The notes under the pieces: model-generated
Database searches by the model: none
What the model saw: the letters and a program-made list of their open reading frames with translations, nothing else
Told to the model about the DNA's origin: nothing
In this document: piece by piece, positions 51,306 to 63,670 of the stretch
Layout of the letters: each line of letters begins with the position of its first letter
How positions within the stretch are numbered: the first letter of the stretch is position 1
Origin: Onchocerca lupi
Lineage: Eukaryota; Nematoda; Chromadorea; Rhabditida; Onchocercidae
NCBI GenBank assembly: GCA_028564675.1
Contig: JAOVVO010000114.1
Location: forward strand, 1-64,000
Reading direction: 5' to 3'
DNA length: 64,000 nucleotides
Program-made: the position numbers and the translations under genes

Positions 51306-53658
51306 TCAATATTTATTAAATTTACAATCATTTCAAAGATAATCTCTTGTTTTTGTCGATAATATGATTATTTATATTTATAAAAAGATAGTTTCGAGAT
51401 CTTTAATTTCAGTCTCTAAATGATAGCTTTTTTTTACAAGTATTAATTTATTATATTTAGTAATAAAATATTAGTCGTATTTTTTCGTTTTCGAAATTTT
51501 TGCACTTTATCCGAAAAAGATATCATTATTCGGCATCATACAAATGTTTGAATATATTTGTTGCTAATATTCTAAAATTTATTGTAAAATGGAAAAAAAG
51601 TCGGCGACAAATTTTAAATTAAACTAATCAATTCCTGTAATAAATTTATGCATTAATTCGAAATAAAAAACCTTATAAAATTATGTTATAAGGTTTTCTT
51701 CTTTTTTTTTTTGAACAAAATATATGGAAATTTTGATGCATTTTGCTAACGTTTTTATTAGTTGAAGTTTTGACGTTTAATATCGAAATGCTCCAGAATG
51801 ATTAAGTATAGTGGACATAAATTGATCGTTTATCTATTTAAAATCAAATTATTAGAATTTTATATATTATATCCAAAAATCAGTACAACAATTTCGTCTT
51901 TATTTAAAATTATTGAAATTGGTAATACTGACAATATAAACTTTGCTAATTTCACTTTTTTTTTTTTTATGTAATTAATGTTTATGAATTTTACAAATCT
52001 ATATTTTATTTATTTTTTTTTTTAGTTTCTATTTATAAACTTCTAAATATAGCTTATTGTTTATGGAGCGAAGAAAAAAACGAATGAATCTTTAAGTATA
52101 ACCTATAATTTGTAGAAAAGAAGATATACATTTCAAATATGAATTTAAGATGTGAAAAAAAAAAGAAAAAGGATTCTTTTTTTTTTTCTTATAAAAAGAA
52201 AAATTATATAGTTTAAGCGAATGAAAGGGATAAAGTAAGCAAACTTTTGCTAAATGCTTGATAAATGATAGACTTTTTCTTTTTTTTTTTTAAAAAAAAA
52301 AAAAAGCTTTTTACACTCATATTTAGTTTTGAATATGCAATTGTAAAAGTGAACGAGTAGAATTGAAATTCCATTTCATTCCACCAATAAAAACTAGCTT
52401 TCATTCATCCATCCATCCATAGCATTTATTCATTCATTCGAAAAGTGACTCGTCACTTCCCTAATGTCAACATCGTTCCACATTTCTTTTATTTTAGTAC
52501 AGAAAAAAAAAAAAAAAGAGAAAGAGAAAAAAAAATGAATCATTTAAATAGGCTTAAAAATTTACAAATAAAGACAGTTTTAAGATTTCGAGATTTATTC
52601 ATAAATTTCTCTTCCTGGATTATTTCTTTGAAAAAAAAAAAAAAAAAAAAAAAATCTCTTATGATATATGGTTATGCCTTTGACATCTATCAGTTTGTCT
52701 CAATTGAAATTTATTGATTTCTTGCAATTGTTACACATTAGATTTCCAGTAAAATGACTTTATGTTTTTTAATAATTCTTCAATTTCGACAATTTTGGTA
52801 CCCTAAAGTTATCACATATAAAAGCATAAAACATAATTATTGGTTGATATTTCTAGCGAGAAGTTTAAGATGGAAGAAATGTTAGGATTTGAAGCTTCCC
52901 GTTATGGATGAAATTGAATGATTTCCTGTATAAGCGGCAATACAACCATAATTTATGGTCTTATCAAGAAATAATGGTTTTCCCTGTTTTTTTGAGGGAA
53001 TAAAAAAACTTTTTAAGAGCATTGGGAAGAAATTTCAGAGATAAACTTCTTAAGAGTACTGGAAAGAAATTTCAGAGGCAAACCTATTGCGAAGTGTCAT
53101 GCTAAATAAATCGAACGAAGTGATCGTTCGAGAAATGAATTAAATACTCGATTTTTAAACTTTCAAATATTTCAGCATATTAATATTAAGCTTTACAACC
53201 GAACTTCATTTTCTGAGCAGTAATCAAAAACCAATCATGCTAACATGCAAAGTGATAATCTTTGTAACTGATTAGCTTTTATCTATTGGAAGATGAATAA
53301 TATTCAATATTTTTATCATCAATTATCATACAAACAGTATAAACGAACAAATCATCGTATCTACAGCCATAAAAATAATAGCGTAATAATTGCGAGACAT
53401 ATTGTTGTACTTGACAAATTTTCCTACATTAATCTTACTTCCTCCCTCTCTCCTCCAATTTAAAAGAATTACTGGATAAATCAGCATTTTAAGAGGAAAT
53501 AATGATCCAATAGAAAAAAAAAAATAATTGGATAAATTATCGATATCTCCAATTTTTATCTTGGAAAGATATGTAATCTCTTCGTATCATTTCCTGTGAT
53601 ATATCCAGAAATGTATTCAAGAAAATACAAGTTTCTAATCTTTGATAGACTTTGAGCA

Positions 53659-56600
53659 CTAAACTAATTCTCCTTCATCTATATGATTCATCGATTTACT
53701 CTTATGTCTGTTACTGTTATTAAGCATTTTCCGATGCTTTTTGCCTTTCAAATGTGCTTCCCAATTTACCTTACCATGTACATCAATTTTACATGTTTCA
53801 CAGTGATAAACCTGAAATAATGATGAATGATAACACTATTTGCAGACAATAAATAAATGAAAGCTTAGATAACAGATGCTCAATGTTTTATGCTCATTAA
53901 TTCGCTCTCATGGAGTACAACAATTTTTCATAAAATTTTAAGAAAACATTTCATAAACTTTCGAAAAAATAAAAAACAAAAAGTGAACATCCTGACTTGG
54001 TTAGCTGATTTCCTGTAGTCAAAATCAATTGTAAAGAGTTGACTTTTTTCAGCATTAACTTGCTTCAGAAAAACATCGTCATTAACAATACTTAGAAACT
54101 GATCGATTCTATTCAGCGCATTAGGCACTACAATATCATGAAAATCCTTCGAAGTATCCAAAAATGCTATATTGGTTGACTGAAAAAAATTGAAACGAAA
54201 TTGAATGTCGCTAAAAGTAAAAATGATAGTTTAACCATATGTCTTTCAATTAAGTATTAACCAGCACATTACACATCGTTACAAAATCTTAATTTCGATT
54301 ATAAAAAGCATCAGAAAAGATGAATATAATGCTAACCTCTATTGAAGTACTTCCGCCAAATAAATGCTGCTTAATCCATCGCCGCTGTCTTCGTGAATAC
54401 TGCCGCGTATGCAATTTTAGAGCTTCACAACCTTCGTAGAACAGTTTATCACCCAATTCCGTATATCGTTCATTTGGAGTTAACTGCAGATAATCATGGA
54501 ATTCCTTTATTGCAATCGATTGAGCCACTCCGTAAGCTGTGAGACAATGACGGTACTGTAACAATTCGTAATGAATCAAAAGAATAGAAGAAGCCATCAT
54601 AATTTTTTTAGTTCAGTTTGCAATTTTAGATCCCATCTAAATTTCTGCATTTCCTTTTCCCAGTAATCTATTTGATGCAAAAACAGAGTTAGCAATATTA
54701 TAGGTCACGATCAGGATTTGATAAATCAGAATGATGTAGATGATCTGGAAACGTTAAGCGAAGGAAGATAAATGATAGAGTAGTATTCACACGGTAATGA
54801 AGGCGATTAGATAACATTAACATAGTGATACAAGTAACAGGATATAATTAACTTCAGATATATGATAACAGATATACAAATATAACAATTAATATATTTA
54901 GCATATGTTTGTCTGATTTATAATAGTTTAAATTCTTTAGCTAGATCCTAAGCTCAACCACAAATTCCTTTATCGAATTAAATGCACTATAAAATCTTCC
55001 ATAACTATATCTCCGTTATTCTGAAATATTATCATACTTATCTTTATTTACACTTACATCTGAACGGTGAACGGATTATCATCTTACAACAAGATTTCTT
55101 CAGTTTAATTTTTTTATTTGTCGTCCGTCCCAACTTTTATCTTCGTCATATTAAATATTGCCAGCATACTGTCACGCTATTTTATCATAGAGATGAATGA
55201 AAAAAATTCGAGAAAATAATTTTACCTGTTCATAAAAGTCTTCAATTTCTTTTCTTAATCCTTTTTCGATCATTTTTGAAACTCTTTCATTAATTCGTTT
55301 TTCCAGCAATTCTTTATGAGCATCCAAAATAAAAAATAACACATTTGTAAAACGCAGCCTTTCGTCTAATTTTAATCTTCGTTGCTCCTCCAAATAGTCA
55401 CTTTTACGCTGTCCCGTTGCATAATAAATTTGTAAAGCACGAACAACACGGAAACGGTTGTTTTTATGCACCTGGAAGGTAGACAAATTTACCAGTAAAA
55501 AATCTTTACAATTTTCATAACATATCCTAGTAAACAGAGAAACCTATACTTGAACTATTATAATGGATGAATTCTTAAGCTTACTGCGCATTTCACATTT
55601 CACCATATTATATCGTGCATAATGTCAAAAACTTTATTCGGTATTCATAATAAATACAGAATTAGCAATAACAAAAATGATTACTAGCTTGATGTATAAA
55701 AAGTAAACCTCTAAATTTGGTCAACGATGTTAATGATAAGCAAAAAATGGCAGAACGTAACTTACTTGCATTGCAGATTTCAAATCGACATGTTTCAATA
55801 ATTCATAAACTTCGTCATCTGAGAGATCATCGAAATCATCCTTAGCATCTATTAAATAAATCGGTAAAATTTTGAAAGAATAGTCATTAAGAATCCAATA
55901 ATCATTTTCGGCAAATAAAAATGGCGATAATGAAATACTAAGTATTTCTTTTACTGGACAAAATCAAAGTATATATCTAAGCTATATCATAAATCCCTAA
56001 ATACTAGTCCGTCATTTATAATAGTCAATGTAAGTTTGAAGTTTTTGTTGATCACTTGAAAAATCAAATGAAATTAATAGTGATTTTAGAAAATCTTCGA
56101 TACGACGAAACATTTATCAAAGTCTGAAGAAATTCGACCCTTATCGGGAATTTAATTGCAAAGAAAAAAGTTCGGAAAATCGGTACCGTATGTGTTTGTT
56201 GGTATCAAAGTATCTTTGAATAAAATCCCTTCGATGTAATATCCTGTACCGCCAACAATAACAGGTAATTTGCCAACATTCCAAAGATGTTCCAATAAAG
56301 GCAGAACTTTGTTAGTGAATCTGAAAGCAAACATGAGATGAATTCCTAAAAAACTGAAGTCAATTTAACAAATGGTGCTTACTGATGTACATTATACGTA
56401 GAAGTGGAAGGCTCAACAAAGCTCATCATATGGTGCGTTACGTCGTTCATATCTTTTTGTGACACTTTGTTCGTAGCAATATCCAAACCTAGAAATAATT
56501 TCTCGATAGTCAGAACCGAAACATTAAGAGATTCTATTTCTTCCTTATTGAAAATCGAAAAAAATTCGTGAATATCCTGCAAAATGTACGACTTGTGAAA

Positions 56601-57539
56601 CTATCAATAAAGTACAAAAATGCAAAAACTTGAGTTATCTTTTTTCTGTTCCTTATCTACCATAACATTGTATATATGACTGTTTTCAATCTATCATCTT
56701 TTTTATATTGCATAAACAAACTATCTCGCAAAATCAAAAGATTTGCGGTAGATGATTTTGGATCTACAGAATGAAAAATTTTCACCTCTCGTCTTTTTAT
56801 TCTGCTGCTCTTAATATTTAAAGATTCTCATTTAATATTGTTAACTTTGCTAAGAAAGTTTTACGCTCCCTTGCGATCATCAATATAACGTACTGAGTAT
56901 AAATGGTATAAAAATAAAGGATATGGAACAAAAGAGCACATAGAAGCCATAGATCCTTATGGTATCATAGAACATCATTAAGTTTTTATAAAGGAAACTC
57001 CTTTATAAAATACCATGTAACTGGGCCAATTTATCAGCAGACATTTGTTGATACTTATTACATATGGGATTAAGCGGGTTCACCTGCATCTTATATTAAT
57101 TATTTCTCAGAGAAAAATAAACACCGTTGACATCACTCACTATTGATTAATCCTCATAACAACGAGATATGTACGAATAAAATATAACGATATATTAGTA
57201 GTTCCTATATAAAAAATGCTGCAATTTTTATCAATAAATAAAATTTTTTAAAACGCCTGCAATTTTTATCAATAAATAATATTTCCTAATTTCCGGGACT
57301 TAAAAATGCTTCTAACCTTTATAAATCTGCATCGAATCAGCACTGATTACTTCACCATTGAAATTTTTTGCTACTGCAATACCTAGATCACTTTTGCCAG
57401 TTCCGGTACAACCCAAAATGATAATTAGTGGCTTCTTTCTTGACATTTCTACCGGAGACAACATCAATCGACAATTATTCACTCCACACCACAATTTTCG
57501 GAAAATTGATTTGATAGTATGTAATTGGAAGATAAACAT
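53659..57539 (-). CDS. gro-1: tRNA dimethylallyltransferase (TRIT1/GRO-1), 448 aa, 8 exons
   Basis: Exons: 57539-57317, 56488-56383, 56320-56187, 55848-55766, 55471-55226, 54555-54337, 54179-53997 and 53811-53659; 1347 nt, in phase throughout. The enzyme transfers a dimethylallyl group from DMAPP to N6 of A37 in tRNAs reading U-starting codons. Visible motifs are the P-loop GCTGTGKSD (about 43-51), SADSMQIYKGLDIATNK (about 65-82), VIVGGTGYY (about 129-137), HKNNRFRVVRAL with YYATGQRKSDY (about 183-210), YGVAQSIAIKEF (about 272-283), TRQYSRRQRRWI (about 312-325) and a C-terminal C2H2 finger (CETC..HLKGKKH, about 400-425). Met1 precedes a basic amphipathic leader. Later in-frame Mets (26 and 32) sit just before the catalytic core, so dual mitochondrial and cytosolic/nuclear forms, known for C. 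elegans GRO-1, look possible here. Confidence 0.95.
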
Positions 57540-57610
57540 CCTTCTTATTAAATAATTCCTTCTGCGATAACATTGATACCAAATCTCTCAAGATATAATC
57601 CCTGCAAAAA
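57540..57610 (-). promoter_or_regulatory. Acceptor splice site and 62-nt 5' UTR of gro-1
   Basis: TTTTTGCAG ends at 57602, followed by 62 nt of leader before ATG 57539. It may be an SL acceptor (the gene upstream is on the same strand) or a cis-spliced 5' UTR exon. Confidence 0.4.
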
Positions 57611-58942
57611 TGAAAAAAAAAAGAATAAAGTATTTTGCTCTCGATCAATATCATCTCCAAGTTTGGGATTGCTCTCCGAAATGAATTAAATTTACTTTAA
57701 AAAAGAAAATGATAATGACGATTATGAATGGAGCTTAGAGCTACTCTTTATAATTCATTTTTGTTTAATAGCATTTTACAGTACAGACCTGTTCATTCAT
57801 TCAAAAATAAAATATGGAAAATATTTTTTACTGAAGTTATGGCATTTTTAAAAATATTTTGACATCAAACTCAGTCTAGAGAGCCGCAATAACTATTTTC
57901 AATGATACTGTTTATAAAAACAAGGGTGCAAAATATCATGGGATTTGAAGAGGAAAATCACTGCACTGCAGATACTAGTAATTGTTAAAATGAAACTCGC
58001 AATAACGATAATAACAGAGCATGAAATTGAATGTAAATAAATGTTATTCAAAATAAATCTTTCTCGTAAATACAAGAAAAAAAGCAGTCTTTCAAATCTT
58101 TCAATAAAAACAAAGTAGTATAATTCATTCATCGCTATCGGCTGCATATACATTAAATTTCTCTTTCAAAATGGCCAGATAAAAAATCGGAAATATAAAC
58201 AAATATACAGATGAGCTAAGGTAACGAATAAAGCATAAACTTGTACAAAGCAACGGATAAAGCACAAACTTGCAATTAGTTTTCAAAACGAAAATAATCA
58301 ATTCTTAGAAAAAATGTAGAAAAATACAAAATTCAAAGTATTAATTGGATAGACATACAGTTGATGATTCTACAATCCCCACTTCAAATATAAAAAAATC
58401 AAGTAAAAACTAGCTAATAGTATAAAAAAGTAACTAATGACGAATATCATACTTTCAAATAAGTAATGTTATTTACAAGGGAAAAAAAATTACCAGCTGG
58501 AACAAAACAGAGAATTCCTTCTAGAACTGAATACATACTGCAATCTCAGATTATTAACTGTAGATTTATCGATATATTCTATGCTACCAACAAAAATACT
58601 GATAAATTTTTCTTTTTCTTTAGAAATGCTACTCAGCAAATATTCCGGACAGATTTAAATTCGGATTGAGTTGTACCATTATATCAAAACCATACTCTGA
58701 AAATTCGTGGCTAGTATTTTAATCTTTATGTAATTGTTAAGTTGTTAATGTGTCTGACTATTACACCAATATTTCAATTTCACCAATTTTATGTTTCGGA
58801 TCCATGCAACACAATATAAGTATAACGAAAAAAAAAAGTTGAACGGATAAAATCTTTAGCCCATGAACAATTATGAAAAAGATTTCCTGAATAAAAGCTT
58901 AAACATGTCAATGCATAATTTGATTTTTACAACAATTCAAGT
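57611..58942. other. Spacer between LOTUS-like gene and gro-1
   Basis: About 1.3 kb, AT-rich. It contains hydrophobic and charged chance ORFs (58153-57899 minus, 58466-58669 plus), but I see no conserved protein or splice-consistent exon. Confidence 0.5.
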
Positions 58943-61900
58943 TTACTTCAGTTTACCTTCATTCTGCTTTTGTAAAACATCAATAATAAATACATCTTGG
59001 AACTGAGAGTCGCTGAGTACTTCCCATAACAGAACATACTTCTCATCTATCGTTTTTCTGTCATTAATGCCAAAGTTCTGAAATTTGTATCATATTTTAT
59101 TCTCGTAATCTATTTTGAATCAATTTTTGATAACTCCGGCTTTTTTTTTACAAAATTGAACATTTACCACTGTACGGACGACAACATCAACTTTCACGGA
59201 ATGTATAGATTTCAGCAATTTTGATAGTAAATTATAGATCTCCATGGCAAGTTTAACCATTTCTGGGAATTTCATTTTTCTGCAAAAAAATTCTATATTG
59301 ATTTATTTCTCTCATGACTATTAAGAGATAGGCATATAACAAAAACTAGCTATTCATAAAAAGGAAAGAATAAATGAACACCTGATGATTGGATTGACGA
59401 TGAGCACGGGTTCATCATCCAAATCAAAATTATGCACAATATTTACTATACCCATCTCTACCAAATCAATATCACAAAATTCCCATCGCTTATTCAATTC
59501 CCCAAACACTTCCTGCATACGTACATATATATCAGTAACGAATATTTTTCATGAATATTTCTTCATAAATTTCGCAAAAGAAGAATAAACCTTGAATTTT
59601 GATAAAGTAAACTCGCCATCGCTCTCTTGAAAATAATCATCTACCATCCGTAAATATCTAATCAGTTCTTTTATATCACCAACAAATATTTCTTTCCATT
59701 CCTTCATAATTTTAGTCAAATCGTTCTTCCTGGAAGAGCCAAGTTGGAATATATCGCACAAAAATTATCCTTAAATTTCTATTTTGAATTTCAAGCTGAA
59801 ATAAACTACTGATTCATCACATATTTTCTATATCTTTCAAGAAAGTCCTCTTTAAAAATTAGCTCATGTGTGACACAATCGTGAATCGTCTTGAATTCTA
59901 AACTTACGTATATGAATGTTCGATTACTGCATTATTTTCGATGCGCAATACATTAGATTTTTTCTCGTCATCAGGAATTACTAGATCAGCCAAAATCATT
60001 TTATTAACGTCATCATTTCTATGCTGCCTTTTTGTTACATCAAAAAACTGCTCGTTCTAAACATTTGAGAATATTAAACTTGATATAAAATAAGAACTAT
60101 TTAAAATATGGTCAAGTCTACAAAAGCTTCAGTAACTTGAGCTAAGATTATGGGATATTTGCTTGTCCTGTCAATATGGATAAGAGAAATCTTATCCATA
60201 TTACCCATATATATATAGTTTTTTAAAATATACGCTTATCCATTATATATTTCTGGAATTATAGAAGATCCAATATATAATTCAAAAGATTGTCATAAAA
60301 TCACTGCATTAAAAATAATTTCATTTCATCTTCACCTTATTGTCTTGAACTTTATTAAGGCTAAATGAAGGCTTCTCTGCGTTTCTATATAAAATCTTTT
60401 CCTTTACATCTTCCTTTTCCAATATGACTTTTTCCACTTGATCTGTCGAAGAACTTGCATTTGCAGCAACAGCTGGCGTAATTTTACTCATCAAAGCAGC
60501 AGGAGGTGTTTTAGACCGACTGGCTGTCCTTCCACAAGTTGATGAACTCGAAATGCTTTCCTCCTGTAAATAAATATTTGATTTCTACAAAAAAAGCTTA
60601 GTATACGGATAGAATAAACATGCTACAATAAAATGGATTATGGAGAAATATAAATTTCCTCATTTAATATAATCTAATTAATGGTTATTCAAATATATTC
60701 ACTCCTTTTATCGCATTCTTAGTCCTTATTCTTAACGCCCGCGCATTTTTCGATTTTATCTCACCAAAAGTGATAAAATTAAATTTGGCGACTGTTATTT
60801 CTCTATACTCGCATGAGATAATGGTAAATTGGCCTAAATGGTGAAAAAGAGAATGTACTATTTGGAAAAAAGTATTTCCAAATCTTCAAGTTAATCCTTT
60901 GAATGCAAATTTTATAAGATTTTCGACCAAGAATTATCGAGTTGCACTCGACCATTTCTGACAAATTTACGTTAGGCTTTTATTAGAGATACTATCATTA
61001 TTTGGTTCCTTTACTTCTGTTCAACTCCTCCATCAATTTCTCATTAAACTCCAAATAACAGTTTGTTGGAATGAACTTTTGGTTGCTTTTTTTAACCTTT
61101 ACTATTTTATGACACTTCTTTCCATTTCCTCCACTATTTTATGATATCTTTTAATTATTTTTTTTACCACGATATAAATAAGAATTTATCAAGCATGACG
61201 AGAAAATTGTTGCAATTATAATGAGAATTCAATAACAGTTCTAGAAAATAAAAATTAAATTAACATAAAATCATCATAAATGACTACAGCTAAAATCTTT
61301 GGGAATATAGAGTCTTGATGGATAAGCCTAATAATCAATTCAGGACAAATAATAAAGGGATTATAATACACAAGATTTCTTACTTGAATAGAAGGCGTTG
61401 GATTGGAACAACGACAGAGATCATCTTGAATCTCGACATAATCAGTCATTTTGCAATGCAAAAATTCCTTGAAGTCATTAATTATAGATGGCGGCAATAA
61501 TATATTGTAATTTGCACATGACTGTTTTAACAAGACCATTAGCTGAGAAATGGTAACACCATACTAAAAAATCGAAATAATGTCATGAAATTCAAAAAAG
61601 AAAAAAAAAGAATTCTTAGATAAAAAAAAAATCTTCAAGATAAGGAAAAATTCGACACTTCTTTTGTATGCATTGGGATTCAATCGTTACTAAGTAACGC
61701 GATAATGTAAAAGATACAATATATAAAATAATAAGCTGACGGAAACGTGTGTGTATTCTGCGAAAAAGATAAGTAAAACTAAAATTGACAATATATTCTG
61801 CTAACGTATCGAATAACATATGATAATGCTCCTTACATCGAAACTAATTCTCACCTCGCATATAGCTGAATTTAAGATATCAATAATAACATCACGTATC

Positions 61901-62959
61901 CGATTAATGGTATCATCCATATCTACAGCATAATGTGAAACATTTTGTCTGCTGTTAATATCACCTATCATTTCTTGATGTTGTTGATTTATAGCGGGTA
62001 GATAACAATTGGGAAGCGTCGATGGATGAAATATTGACTGCATACCATTTTGTGAATTGGGATATTGAATGAATGGTTGCATGTACTGAAAGTTCGACCC
62101 AAGTGAATATGTAACATCCTGCGGCCATCGCTGGAAAAAATAAAAAAATGAAAAAAAAAAAAGTGAGCAAATTCATATCTGTTTAGTGGTTGCAACTTTC
62201 ATTATTTGTATCGCATTATTACTATATTTTTATAATATATATAAACTATATACGAGAGAAATAAAAATAAAAATGAAGAAAAAGTGGAAAGAAAAGCTAG
62301 TATACAACTGAAAATTCTGATTTTCTTCCATAAAAATGAAAAGCAAGAAGGAAAGATAATCAAAAAAAAAAAAAAAAAAAAAAAGAATCTGCAAAAAATA
62401 GAAATTTTTCCCATATTTATCCATATCCTTTTTGTTTTCCATTTCCTTAACATTCATCAAAAACCATATTCAAAACAGTAACTTTTGAAGTAATATTTAT
62501 CCCCATCTAACTAATATTTATCTTTATCCAGTTATTATCTGTCCATCTATCGATATCTATCTCTCTCAAATAGCTTGGCATTACATATTTAGCATCATGA
62601 AATCAAAATCACAATCCTCTATATGTTGCCAAGTCATTTGGCCTGCTTCTTGGTACACTTTTACTCTCCTACTACGCCATTATTCTGCCGAGGATCCAAA
62701 TTCTCATTCTTTAAATAGAATACATATTTTTTATACGAAAAATTCAAAATTTCATCTTTGATCAATAATTAATTATAAATCAAAAATAAATGAAACAAAC
62801 TTGTGGATAAATGAATGTTGAGGGAGAATTGTTGAAATGATCAGGAAATGGTGCGCAGAAACGTGAAGAGCAATTTGGACATTGAACAATAAGTCCTAGT
62901 TGAGGCGATTGCTGGATTGTCGAGCTCGGTACTTTATAATTGCCGTATAAATAAGCCAT
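58943..62959 (-). CDS. LOTUS/OST-HTH-like domain protein, 502 aa, 9 exons
   Basis: Exons: 62959-62801, 62130-61855, 61563-61384, 60563-60336, 60056-59908, 59729-59591, 59512-59382, 59279-59168 and 59077-58943; 1509 nt, all phases agree. The N-terminus has a small Cys group (QCPNCSSRFC, about 32-41), then a Gln/Asn/Pro-rich stretch. Residues about 120-190 look like a LOTUS domain: helix DDTINRIRDVIIDIL, YGVTISQLMVLL, a basic-poor linker, then FKEFLHCKMTDYVEIQDDL, matching the family's '...sl.eFL...pd.v.i'. A Ser-rich linker and a helical C-terminal region (about 290-500) follow that I do not recognise. Candidates are the nematode germ-granule LOTUS proteins (MIP-1/MIP-2, LOTR-1); MIP-1 is favoured only by chromosome linkage from memory. 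The gene model is strong, but the domain call is tentative. Confidence 0.6.
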
Positions 62960-63670
62960 CCGTAACGAATGACCTACAACAAGCCTCCACTGACCTGGGT
63001 CACTTGACCTTGTCCACAACGAAATTTGTTTATTGTCATAGCAAAGTGTATCTCACACCGGGCAGTACATTTCGCCACACACAAGTCTTTTCAATCACTA
63101 GTCAGTACTGCCTTCACGCTGGTGGTGAAGTAGTTGTTACGTGTTACGTGGATTATTGACGTAGTTATTTTGAAAAAAATGTGACCAACAATAATAGCCT
63201 TTTGTTCGTAGATGAATGACATGACGCAATATGAATATGAGTACATGTACAAGATATTGCGTGGGAAGTGATATTTCCATATTTGTATAAATAGAAATTT
63301 TTTTTTCATAATTTTTTCTCGTAATTTTACGTTGAAAAGATGTAAGAAGTGACCTAATATGAAATCATAATAATGGTATTTTACTGGCGGAGAAATGACG
63401 TACGACGTACGAGTTATTATTTATGAACGTGATGTTTGCATGTATATGGATCGAGTATTTTTCGTCATTTTGTAAAATATTACTGAAAATATTTTTTTTG
63501 CATGGAAAAAAAAATTCACATAGACGATAAGTACTACGCAAATTATAGAAGTACTTATTTGTGTGAATGCGTTGCGCGATATTTGATTTCATTCAAATTT
63601 AGTTTACTTTCAGAGAAGAAAAGAGAAAAGAAGGAGGCAGGAGCAACCTGCCGTGGTGGAATAATCGAGA
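62960..63670. promoter_or_regulatory. Divergent promoter region between the LOTUS-like gene and the right-edge gene
   Basis: About 0.7 kb separates two genes that point away from each other. An acceptor TTGTTGTAG lies 14 nt before the minus-strand ATG at 62959. TTTACTTTCAG at 63604-63613 precedes a 57-nt leader of the plus-strand gene. Tandem GTTACGTG motifs (63136-63150) and a duplicated GACGTAC motif (63397-63410) stand out from the AT-rich background as possible factor sites. The plus-strand ORF at 62917-63159 lies opposite exon 1 and looks like its shadow. Confidence 0.4.

Larger units (their letters stand above)
49850..53658. other. Intergenic region between gro-1 and feh-1
   Basis: About 3.8 kb, AT-rich. 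It holds the gro-1 3' UTR at the right and the feh-1 promoter/5' UTR at the left. It contains a 26-bp tandem repeat, a strong inverted repeat at 50717-50805, a Lys-rich ORF at 51111-51305 and long A/T runs. No spliced gene was recognised. Confidence 0.55.

Noticed and set aside
57899..58153. 84-codon hydrophobic minus-strand ORF between the LOTUS-like gene and gro-1
   Set aside because: Its Leu/Ile/Phe-rich composition is typical of AT-rich chance frames. No acceptor, donor or recognisable family was seen.
62202..62481. Several overlapping ORFs rich in Phe or Lys
   Set aside because: They are translations of the 23-A run and neighbouring simple sequence within intron 1 of the LOTUS-like gene.
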